DNA of 24,058 bases from a virus: IMG/VR virus record IMGVR_UViG_3300046516_000374, positions 1-24,058 of that record. One strand, written 5' to 3'. The notes under the pieces were generated by a model that was not told the DNA's origin, made no database searches, and was given only the letters and a program-made list of their open reading frames with translations. A program made the position numbers and the translations under genes. Numbering within the stretch: the first letter of the stretch is position 1; each line of letters opens with the position of its first letter. Below, in pieces: positions 13,031 to 19,908 of this stretch.

Positions 13031-14924
13031 AGGCGCGGGTCAACATCGACGGCGACTGTCCGGCCATCGGTATTTTATTGCCGTAAAGCGCGGCCAGCCA
13101 TGGATTGAGGGCGGACACCTGCGCGGCCCGTCCCAGAATGTCTGGTGCGCCAACTCCAAGCAAACCCCCAGCGACGGCTCCCGGAACGCCGGCCAACTCA
13201 TGCCCCTGACGTGCCAGTTCCACACCCGCCATGACGCGACCTAGGCCGCGGGCCGTATGCGTCGCTGTCGGAGAGTTGGCCAGATCCTTCGCCGCTGGCG
13301 CCATGGCGTTTCCGGTCGCCGCGAGGTCTTCCACCTGCTGCTTTACCGCTGGATTGCCGAACAAGACGCTTTGCGCCTCGGGCGAGTATGCTGGTCGCCG
13401 CCCGATCAATGCCGTGGCCAATGATGTCGGGCTTTGTGTCTCGCCCGCCGGATTGAGCAACGCGAACGAGCGCAGGTTGCCGGCGGCGGACGGCAAATGG
13501 GTCGTCACACCTTCCAGGCGCGTGCCGCCAAGTCGAGCCTGCGCCATGGCGAACCGCGTCGCTTCCTCTGGCGACTTCGCCTGAAGCACGGGCGCCACGT
13601 AATTATCCAGAATGTCGTGGCCGGTGCGCGTAATATCGCTTGCCTGCCGGAACGCCGCCTCGGCGTGTGGTCCGGCTGCTTTCGCCTCGCCCTCGATATC
13701 ATTCGTCAGACCACTGTAAAGTTGTTTGATCGCGGCCTTGCCCATTCCCTCGATCGGTTGCGGGTCTTCCAGCATCTGTCCCAAACTGGTCCGGATGGAA
13801 TGGACTGCCTGAGACGACAGGGTTCCAGTCGGCGTGAGGTCTTTGCCGAGCGCCGTTTTCAGGCTGGCAGCAAGCTGCGGCTGAAGCACCTTGGCGAGAT
13901 TATCCGCGCCGCCGTAATTCTGAAGCACGGTATCGAGAGACTGCTTGAACCCTGGCACCGGAACCGCCGTCGATTCCGGCACAAGCGTCCGGTAAAGGCC
14001 CCATCGCGCGGCCTGTTGGTTCTTGAACTGATCAAGCCAGTTAGTCGCTGCCCCCTGGAGCGATGTTCCAGCTTCTTGCGCCGTGGTCGCTGGGCCGAGC
14101 GAGCCGGCGATGCCGTTCAATTTATCCTGCCAGGAGTTGATCAGGTTCTCACGAGCCGCGCCGACCGCGCCCTCGCTTCCCGGCATCCTCGCCGCGAACT
14201 TTTCCGCGAACAGCAAACCGGGTTGACCGGTTGTCGTGCCGGTCAGGTTCGTCGGCAGGTCTAGCCGCTTGAACGCGCCGTAGGGTTCTGTCGGCGTGCC
14301 GCCGCCCGCCAGTCCCGCGACACGTTGCGGTGCATTCATTAGCGCGTTGCCCATGGCGGCGCCCGGAATCGCACCAAGCAAGCCAGCCACGATGGGATGG
14401 TTGGGAAACGTCTCCGCGGCTTGCCCACCGGTCGCACTCGCACCCGCCAAAGCAGGTAACGATGCCAGAGCCGCGCGCGGGCCAGATATCGCCAATTGCG
14501 CCGGGCCACCGGACATCACGCCGCCAAGCACGTCCATGCCACGGCGGCCAAGCCATGTTGACGGTTGATATTCCGTGCCGCCTGTCGTGTTGAATGCCAG
14601 GGTTTTCGCGGTCTGATAGTCTGGGAACAATGGCGCTGGACTACCAGGCGCCTTGATGGACTCAATCGCTGATTGCACGCCCGGGTTCTTACCAACAAGG
14701 CCACCAAGCCAATCGATGCCCTGCGCCGCGGTGTTCGGTAAGGAGAGATAGCCGGCAATCGCGTTCGCCGCGCCCGTTCCAACCTGTCGCGGGATATCGA
14801 CCGTCAAATCGCCAGTTGGTCCGGCGACGGGATGCTGTGGCGCGAATGGATCATGCTCAACGGGAACAAGCGCCGCTTGTGGCACGGCGAATGGATCATG
14901 ATCGATTGGGATAAGATCAGCCAC
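12939..14924 (-). CDS. Large internal virion / DNA-ejection-type protein
   Basis: 661 aa, Ala/Gly/Pro-rich. The N-terminus has two copies of a 10-residue motif, LIPIDHDPFA and LVPVEHDPFA (residues 4-28). Hydrophobic Gly/Ala-rich stretches (about 135-205 and 560-610) could insert in a membrane, and the centre is mostly helical (ENLINSWQDKLNGIAGSLGP and on). Size, composition and position directly after the transglycosylase protein match the ejection proteins of P22-like podoviruses, which leave the capsid with the DNA and cross the envelope. No catalytic motif is seen. It overlaps its upstream neighbour by 8 nt. Confidence 0.55.
   Translation of the reverse strand: MADLIPIDHDPFAVPQAALVPVEHDPFAPQHPVAGPTGDLTVDIPRQVGTGAANAIAGYLSLPNTAAQGIDWLGGLVGKNPGVQSAIESIKAPGSPAPLFPDYQTAKTLAFNTTGGTEYQPSTWLGRRGMDVLGGVMSGGPAQLAISGPRAALASLPALAGASATGGQAAETFPNHPIVAGLLGAIPGAAMGNALMNAPQRVAGLAGGGTPTEPYGAFKRLDLPTNLTGTTTGQPGLLFAEKFAARMPGSEGAVGAARENLINSWQDKLNGIAGSLGPATTAQEAGTSLQGAATNWLDQFKNQQAARWGLYRTLVPESTAVPVPGFKQSLDTVLQNYGGADNLAKVLQPQLAASLKTALGKDLTPTGTLSSQAVHSIRTSLGQMLEDPQPIEGMGKAAIKQLYSGLTNDIEGEAKAAGPHAEAAFRQASDITRTGHDILDNYVAPVLQAKSPEEATRFAMAQARLGGTRLEGVTTHLPSAAGNLRSFALLNPAGETQSPTSLATALIGRRPAYSPEAQSVLFGNPAVKQQVEDLAATGNAMAPAAKDLANSPTATHTARGLGRVMAGVELARQGHELAGVPGAVAGGLLGVGAPDILGRAAQVSALNPWLAALYGNKIPMAGQSPSMLTRAFMAPVIGNQPNTLLPGPRLSAPATSASSTP
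14841..14915 (-). repeat. Duplicated DHDPFA-type motif in the ejection protein
   Basis: Two copies of a roughly 10-codon unit (I/V-P-I/V-D/E-HDPFA) lie 15 codons apart. The DNA copies share the run GCGAATGGATCATG on the plus strand. It may be a short linear binding motif. Confidence 0.5.
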
Positions 14925-17028
14925 CGGGCTTCACCTGCAAATATTTCCCAGGTCGTGCCGGATCTGGAACATACCAGTTCTTGTCTGGCGCGAGCCGAGC
15001 GCCTGGAACCGGCGGTTGAGGACCGGTCTGCGGCGATCCCTTCGGCATTTCTGGCGCTGGACCTTGGCCCGCTGGTTGCTTCATTTCCTGCGAAAGCGGG
15101 TCATAGATCGGCGCGAAGGCTCCTTTCTCTTTGTAAAACTGTGCCTGCCACCCAGGAGGCAACATCCCGGTATCTGGATTGACATTGTGCATGGCGTGCA
15201 TCGCCATGTCGCGATTGTAGGTGAACTGAGATCGTGCCCATCCAAGGACGCGCTCAATGGCGTTCGGATCGGTCGCGATGCCAGGTTGCGTGTGGATGAA
15301 ATGTTCGATCTTAGCGTCAGTAATCGCGCTATCCTTACCGATCGCGTTTTGGAGGATCGTGCCTGCCACGACGCCAAGCGTCTTTTGCGCCGATTGGATG
15401 TTGCCGACCGCGTTTGGATCGATACCAAGTGTGCCAAGATCGACGCCGAGCGACTTCCCCGCCGCCGCCGCCGTCGCGAGCCACGGGGCGAAGTATCCAG
15501 CCGGGATGCCACCCTTGGCCGCTTCATGCAGTTGGTTCACGCCATAGTCTATGTTGCCGATGGCGTTGTCCGCCTCAGACCCGAGGGATGCCATCTTGCC
15601 AAGCGTGGCAACGGCGGCCTCGCCGGTTTTCGTGCCTTGCGCGCCAGCGGATGCCCTGGCTGCAACGGCTGGATTATCAGCCGGAACAGGCGTTGTTACG
15701 GTTCCTCCTGGATTGATAACATGAAGACTTCCGCCAGGATCGATAATAGGGCGTCCAGTTGGAGGTATAATAGGCTTCCCCCCCCGTGCTTCATAAACGC
15801 CAGTGCTTGGATTGATTCTGTAATCAAGAAGCGGCGTCGCCGCGCTTTTCTGTTCTCCGGTGTTTTGTTCAGTTTGAATGCCACCCGCGCCAATCGTATA
15901 GCGTGGCATCGGCGTCGCCGCACTCGTTTGAGCCCCTGTGTTCTGATTGGTCTGAACCCCGGTGCGGGGATCAACCCTGAAGGTATCCAACCCAAGCAAC
16001 GTCTTGGCCAGTTCCATCTGCGCCTGCGCGCCCTTCATCAGCGCGGGATTGTATTGGTTGCGCGGATTGGACATGACGTCGATGGACCGCTGCATCATGT
16101 CGAGTGCCTGTTGGCGCGTGTATTGCTGCGGTGCCGCGCCTCCTGGCGCTCCCGCGGTCTGCCCGCTCGATGGCGGCGGTATCTGAACCTGCGCGTTCGG
16201 ATTGACCCCTGGCGCACCCGGAGCCGCCGGCCCGGCCACATCCGTTCCACCTGTCCGTCCCGCCACACCCTGACCGCCCGAAACCACGGGCACGCCGCCC
16301 GCGTAGCGCATGACATGCTGCACGTAGTTCGGGTCACCGCCGCCGTTGTAGTTCTTCAGCGCGGCCTCGACGTTCGCTGGATTGGAGAAGTCGGTGCGCG
16401 GACCGCCACGCGCCTTCAGATAATCGGCGGCGAAGTTGATGTTCGCACGAGGATCGCGGAGCGTCGCGGGATCGACGCCGGCCATGCCAAAGCCAGGACT
16501 TTGCGCTGTAGCGGGCAATATTTGATGTAGCCCGATCTCACCCGCGCCGCCGGTCGCGTTCGGGTTGAAATTACTCTCCTGCTTACCTTGCGCGATCAGC
16601 ACGTTGACGGGAATGCCCGTTCGCGCCGATGCCTCCTGATAATATGGCAGATATTCCGCCGGCAGACTTCCGCCCGCTCCACCAGTCGGAACATCGGCGG
16701 ACGCTTGCGGCGCGGATGCCGGCGATGGTGCCGCGACGCCCCCAGGCGCCCCACCGCGAAGATACTGCATCTGGTTTGTCGTGTCGGCATTCCGCTGATT
16801 GACGATATCCTGGATGCTGCTCATGCCCTGGTTCTGCATGTAGCCGCCAAGCAATGCCTGCGCGACGCGACCGATCCCGGCCCACTTCGACCCGACCGGC
16901 GCGGTGTTGGTGCCCTCCTGCATCAACGCCTGTGCCATCTGAAGACGCGGCAACGCGGCGGCGAGCGCCGGATCCTGGTTCATCTGCGAACCCATGAGCG
17001 CCTGGACGAGAAGATCGGAACTCGCCAT
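14917..17028 (-). CDS. Virion lytic transglycosylase / ejection protein
   Basis: 703 aa from ATG 17028 (TGATG overlap). Residues about 125-235 form a soluble-lytic-transglycosylase domain: YYQEASARTGIPVNVLIAQG, then KQESNFNPNA with the catalytic Glu at about 151, GEIGLHQILPATAQ, and ANINFAADYLKARGG. The enzyme cleaves peptidoglycan glycan strands, so that DNA can cross the periplasm at infection. The N-terminal 100 residues are Gln/Ala-rich helices. A Pro/Gly-rich linker and a duplicated 17-residue repeat (357-399) come next. The C-terminal part is helical (LGKMASLGSEADNAIGNIDY...) with a Pro-rich end. It is much longer than a free transglycosylase (about 150-200 aa for the domain), which points to an internal virion protein. 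Confidence 0.75.
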   Translation of the reverse strand: MASSDLLVQALMGSQMNQDPALAAALPRLQMAQALMQEGTNTAPVGSKWAGIGRVAQALLGGYMQNQGMSSIQDIVNQRNADTTNQMQYLRGGAPGGVAAPSPASAPQASADVPTGGAGGSLPAEYLPYYQEASARTGIPVNVLIAQGKQESNFNPNATGGAGEIGLHQILPATAQSPGFGMAGVDPATLRDPRANINFAADYLKARGGPRTDFSNPANVEAALKNYNGGGDPNYVQHVMRYAGGVPVVSGGQGVAGRTGGTDVAGPAAPGAPGVNPNAQVQIPPPSSGQTAGAPGGAAPQQYTRQQALDMMQRSIDVMSNPRNQYNPALMKGAQAQMELAKTLLGLDTFRVDPRTGVQTNQNTGAQTSAATPMPRYTIGAGGIQTEQNTGEQKSAATPLLDYRINPSTGVYEARGGKPIIPPTGRPIIDPGGSLHVINPGGTVTTPVPADNPAVAARASAGAQGTKTGEAAVATLGKMASLGSEADNAIGNIDYGVNQLHEAAKGGIPAGYFAPWLATAAAAGKSLGVDLGTLGIDPNAVGNIQSAQKTLGVVAGTILQNAIGKDSAITDAKIEHFIHTQPGIATDPNAIERVLGWARSQFTYNRDMAMHAMHNVNPDTGMLPPGWQAQFYKEKGAFAPIYDPLSQEMKQPAGQGPAPEMPKGSPQTGPQPPVPGARLAPDKNWYVPDPARPGKYLQVKPGG
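15832..15960 (-). repeat. Duplicated 17-residue repeat in the transglycosylase protein
   Basis: GVQTNQNTGAQTSAATP (residues 357-373) and GIQTEQNTGEQKSAATP (383-399) are near-identical tandem units separated by 9 residues. A related INPSTGVYEARGGKP unit follows. They probably form a repetitive beta or linker segment. Confidence 0.6.
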
Positions 17029-17762
17029 CAGCGCGCCTCCCGCAATTCACGAGCGAGGTTCGCGATCGGTCCTTCGATCTCGTGCGCCACGATCCGCAAT
17101 CCCGCCATGTAGTCCGCGAACAGTTCCGGATGCCTCTCGCGCAGATACGCCGCGCGACCCTCGCCCCACCAGGCCGTACAGCGGGCACACTCAGGGGCGT
17201 TGGTCATGTGGTCGTAGATCGCGTTTCGAGGCGCCCCCACGTCCCGCAGGTAGGCTTGCACGTCCACGTGCGACCAGTCATCGACCGGATGCCAAATCTC
17301 AATGCCCTCGACCACGTCACCGGAGTTCGTCGGCGGGTGCGGCACGTCGCACTTCTTGGTGCCGCGAATTAGCAGTGTGTTGCCGTCCTCCTTGATCCGA
17401 TTGAAGATCGGCCACATTAAATTTGTGAAGCAACAATGATATCGTGTCACTAGTTTTGCGCCGGTCTCTTTCGATAGCACTGCCAGACCGTGTTGCGAAT
17501 AAGGAAGCAAATCGGTCGGCGTGCCATATTCCGCGATCCATCCGCGAACGTCGCTCTGGACACGAACGAAGTTCGGGCACATGGCCTCAACCTCATCCAC
17601 AACGGCACGGGTCTCCGGCATGTTGTCGCCGGTTTCCATATAATACGCGGTCATTCTGTGCAGATGGGCGCGCAACAAATACAGGCACGCCAGAGAATCT
17701 TTACCACCTGAAAACGAAATCGCAACATTCTCATGCCGGTCCAATGGCGACAGGTCGATCAT
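17028..17762 (-). CDS. PP-loop ATPase / PAPS-reductase-family protein
   Basis: 244 aa from ATG 17762, chosen over ATG 17786 because it overlaps the methyltransferase stop (ATGA). The N-terminus NVAISFSGGKDSLACLYLLR carries the intact PP-loop (SGGKDS, residues 18-23) of the adenine-nucleotide alpha-hydrolase superfamily, which binds ATP or PAPS. Later blocks are TRYHCCFTNLMWPI, LLIRGTKKCDVPHPP and a PECARCTAWWGEGRAAYL CxxC element. Members include PAPS reductases, tRNA-thiolation enzymes and DndC of DNA phosphorothioation; the fold alone does not tell which. Lying between a methyltransferase and an ejection protein, it is more likely a nucleic-acid or nucleotide modification enzyme than part of sulphate assimilation (inference). 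Confidence 0.7.
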   Translation of the reverse strand: MIDLSPLDRHENVAISFSGGKDSLACLYLLRAHLHRMTAYYMETGDNMPETRAVVDEVEAMCPNFVRVQSDVRGWIAEYGTPTDLLPYSQHGLAVLSKETGAKLVTRYHCCFTNLMWPIFNRIKEDGNTLLIRGTKKCDVPHPPTNSGDVVEGIEIWHPVDDWSHVDVQAYLRDVGAPRNAIYDHMTNAPECARCTAWWGEGRAAYLRERHPELFADYMAGLRIVAHEIEGPIANLARELREAR

Positions 17763-18433
17763 GCGCGCCGCATCTTCCACGCGCACACGCGAAGATCGTT
17801 GAATATGCGGTCATATTCCGCGTCGTCGCCGTAAGCCTCGCGGAACGGCGCATCGTCGGCGTTCAGATACCACCAGCAATCCGGCATCCATCCCGCTTCC
17901 CGCGCGTGGAACTCCATCGCATCGCGCGAGATCGCCCGCGCCGACAGTTTCGCCTCGAACAGATCATTGTCGCCGTGTGTCCGCTCGTAGTCATAGACAA
18001 ACAGAAATCCCCCCGGCTTCGTGATGCGGGCCGCCTCGGCGAGCGCCACAGGGAAGTCGGCATGACACAATGAATAGAGAAACATGCAGCCGTTCACCCG
18101 CGCATCGAACAACGGGATATCGTGCATGTCGCAAAGCACGGGCCAAAAGCCGCGCGACTTCAACGGTCCAAGGGAGAGTTGCAGCCGGTTCTTGTTCACC
18201 AGCGCGAAGAACAGATCAGGCCGCTCGCGGCGCATCAGCCGCGCGACCTCACCGATCCCGCAACCGACATCCGCGATCACGGCGCCCTGCGAAGGCGCCA
18301 TCAGACGCAAGAGTTCCGAAACATGCCCCGCTTCCGTATCGGCCAACCGCGCGCCCTGGAACACCCGCACGCCGGTTGCCATGAGCGCCTGCGTCGCCAC
18401 GTCCAGGATGGCGTTGGACAGTTCCGGCGCCAT
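17759..18433 (-). CDS. Class I SAM-dependent methyltransferase
   Basis: 224 aa from ATG 18433 (TGATG overlap). Motif I VIADVGCGIGEVARLM (residues 52-67) is the SAM-binding Gly-rich loop. The following FFALVNKNRLQLSL, LCDMHDIPLF, NGCMFLYSLCHADFPVAL and ITKPGGFLFVYDYE correspond to motifs II to VI of a Rossmann-type methyltransferase, nearest in style to small-molecule or lipid methyltransferases. No DPPY/NPPY motif of DNA adenine or N4-cytosine methyltransferases and no PC motif of C5 enzymes is present, so a DNA target is not indicated. The substrate is unknown. It is translationally coupled to the PP-loop gene. Confidence 0.75.
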   Translation of the reverse strand: MAPELSNAILDVATQALMATGVRVFQGARLADTEAGHVSELLRLMAPSQGAVIADVGCGIGEVARLMRRERPDLFFALVNKNRLQLSLGPLKSRGFWPVLCDMHDIPLFDARVNGCMFLYSLCHADFPVALAEAARITKPGGFLFVYDYERTHGDNDLFEAKLSARAISRDAMEFHAREAGWMPDCWWYLNADDAPFREAYGDDAEYDRIFNDLRVCAWKMRRA

Positions 18434-19335
18434 CAGTAGGCCGCCGCCGCGGTGACGGCGATTGTGCCAATCGTGCCGGCGACGCCGCCCGTTGTCGCGT
18501 TGTTCTGAGCGATCTGCGCCTGGTAAGCCTGCATCGCCGCGTTGTTCTGCAACGCCGTGGCGCCCGTCACATCCACCGGTGCGACCGCTGCCTGCGACGT
18601 GGTCCCGATCGGTTGCGTCGGTGTCGATGGTGTCGCGCCGAACAGTTGCGACAAGAGCGAGATCGGCTGCTGTTGGGCAAGCTGCTGTTGCTGGATATTC
18701 TGGTTCTGCCCCGCCTGCGCGAGACCGAACAGATTGGCCGCCGCGCTCGATCCGCCCGCGATGGCGCTATTCTGCGCCGCGTCGTAAGCCTGCGTCCGAG
18801 AGTTATCCAGTTGCGTCATGGCGTTATTGTAGGCTAATGACCCGACCGGGATGGCCTGTCTGGACAACTGGTCAGTCAGTTGTTGCTCCTGGTTCTTCCA
18901 TTGCGGATCAAGAAAGGATTTCGATTTGTTGTAAATCGCGTTCGTCGCCTGGTCGTTAAGCTGCTGCGGCCCCTGGTTCAGATACGAGGAAAACGGCGTG
19001 TTGAAGTTCAGCGGCTTGCTGGTCACATCGCCAACCTGACCCGCGAGGCCCTGCGCCGATGGGATCAGCGTGTTGGCGACGTTCTGTTGCCCGGTCAGGA
19101 TCGATTGCCCGAGCGGGCCAAGTTTTACATCTTGCGTATAGGTCGGGACCGTCTGGCCTTCCGGGTTCGTGTATGATCCGGTCGGATTGTAAGTGGTCGA
19201 ACCATAGGGCGTGTTTTGATTGACAAGCCCCATCGCCGTCTGTGAAGCGGCGGTTGACGTGTTCGCGGTGCCTTGTGCCTGGGCCGTGGCCCGCGCGTCA
19301 GGTGCCGGCGGCGGCTGGGGAGTCGATTTTCCCGT
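18433..19335 (-). CDS. Gln/Asn/Ala-rich virion protein, best start ACG
   Basis: 300 aa if it starts at ACG 19335-19333, 337 aa if at ATG 19446. AGAGGA (19349-19344) lies 8 nt upstream of ACG, and the sequence after it (GKSTPQPPPAPDARATAQAQ) looks like a natural N-terminus. The 37 extra codons of the longer frame lie over the GNAT gene and read as a shadow (Arg/Ser-rich). The body is low-complexity: PYGSTTYNPTGSYTNPEG, then a helical QQLTDQLSRQAIPVGSLAYN region, Gln-rich NQNIQQQQLAQQQP and an Ala-rich end (TIGTIAVTAAAAY). Position just before the ejection genes suggests an internal or ejection protein. Confidence 0.55.
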   Translation of the reverse strand, partial: TGKSTPQPPPAPDARATAQAQGTANTSTAASQTAMGLVNQNTPYGSTTYNPTGSYTNPEGQTVPTYTQDVKLGPLGQSILTGQQNVANTLIPSAQGLAGQVGDVTSKPLNFNTPFSSYLNQGPQQLNDQATNAIYNKSKSFLDPQWKNQEQQLTDQLSRQAIPVGSLAYNNAMTQLDNSRTQAYDAAQNSAIAGGSSAAANLFGLAQAGQNQNIQQQQLAQQQPISLLSQLFGATPSTPTQPIGTTSQAAVAPVDVTGATALQNNAAMQAYQAQIAQNNATTGGVAGTIGTIAVTAAAAY

Positions 19336-19750
19336 GGCACGTATCCTCTGCGATCCAACGGGCCGCGTCCTTGCGGAGTAGCCCGTAGGAAACCGCGTCG
19401 TCATCCACGAAAGCATCGGGATGGACGCCCTCCTGTCGAAATCCAAGGCGGCAGAGGAATGCCCGGGTGGGCAGATTCTTGCTGGTCGTGATAGCCGTCA
19501 ACCGCTTGCATCCAACCTGGATGAACGGATACCGTAGTATGCCCCTTACGGTCTGAGGGGTAGCCCAATATTTGTCGCAAGTCACGAAACTGATCTCGAT
19601 GTCCGGCCAGCGGTAGTGGTGGAACACCGCCACCGCCGCGAGATCACCCCGCCGCAACACACCGATCGCCACGCTCGGCCCAAAGTCGGATATGCCGAGG
19701 CGGTCCCCGGCCCATCGCGTCAACGCCGTGTCGTGGCCGAAAAGAAGCAT
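19298..19750 (-). CDS. GNAT-family N-acetyltransferase
   Basis: 150 aa from ATG 19750 (TGATG overlap; a GTG one codon earlier is possible). The strand DLAAVAVFHHY, the catalytic-core strand DIEISFVTCDKYWATPQTVR and GILRYPFIQVGCKRLTAITT, followed by NLPTRAFLCRLGFRQEG, give the beta4-helix3-beta5-helix4 layout of the GNAT fold, ending in the LGF-x-x-EG motif usual for motif B. Such genes occur in the tail-gene region of a number of podoviruses. The substrate (phage protein, host protein or small molecule) is unknown. It overlaps the next gene by 38 nt if that starts at ACG. Confidence 0.75.
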   Translation of the reverse strand: MLLFGHDTALTRWAGDRLGISDFGPSVAIGVLRRGDLAAVAVFHHYRWPDIEISFVTCDKYWATPQTVRGILRYPFIQVGCKRLTAITTSKNLPTRAFLCRLGFRQEGVHPDAFVDDDAVSYGLLRKDAARWIAEDTCHGKIDSPAAAGT

Positions 19751-19908
19751 CACTTAACCCATGCTATCATGGCATTAAGGCTAAGAATGATAAGAGCCAT
19801 CAAGCCGATAGAAGTCCAGTCATCCGGCGATAACGGCCCTTCGGCAGCGACCGAACAAATCGCTAACCCAGCTATCGTATCGTATAAGAAAATGAGGACC
19901 CTGAGCAT
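19750..19908 (-). CDS. 52-aa two-helix membrane protein
   Basis: ATG 19908 overlaps the TGA of the gp10-like gene, and its own TGA overlaps the ATG of the GNAT gene (both TGATG). The product opens MLRVLIFLYDTIAGLAICSV, has a short polar loop (AEGPLSPDDWTS) and a second helix (IGLMALIILSLNAMIAWV). It is an inner-membrane hairpin. Finding such a protein inside the tail-gene block is unexpected; a role in virion entry, superinfection control or lysis timing is a guess. Confidence 0.5.
   Translation of the reverse strand: MLRVLIFLYDTIAGLAICSVAAEGPLSPDDWTSIGLMALIILSLNAMIAWVK

Noticed and set aside
13434-14264. 276-aa plus-strand open frame
   Set aside because: Antisense to the 661-aa ejection-type protein; no plausible start or domain.
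15016-16530. 504-aa plus-strand open frame
   Set aside because: Mirror frame of the transglycosylase/ejection gene; Arg-rich, no ribosome site, no recognisable domain.
17444-18073. 209-aa plus-strand open frame
   Set aside because: Antisense over the methyltransferase and PP-loop genes, both of which have clear motifs on the minus strand.
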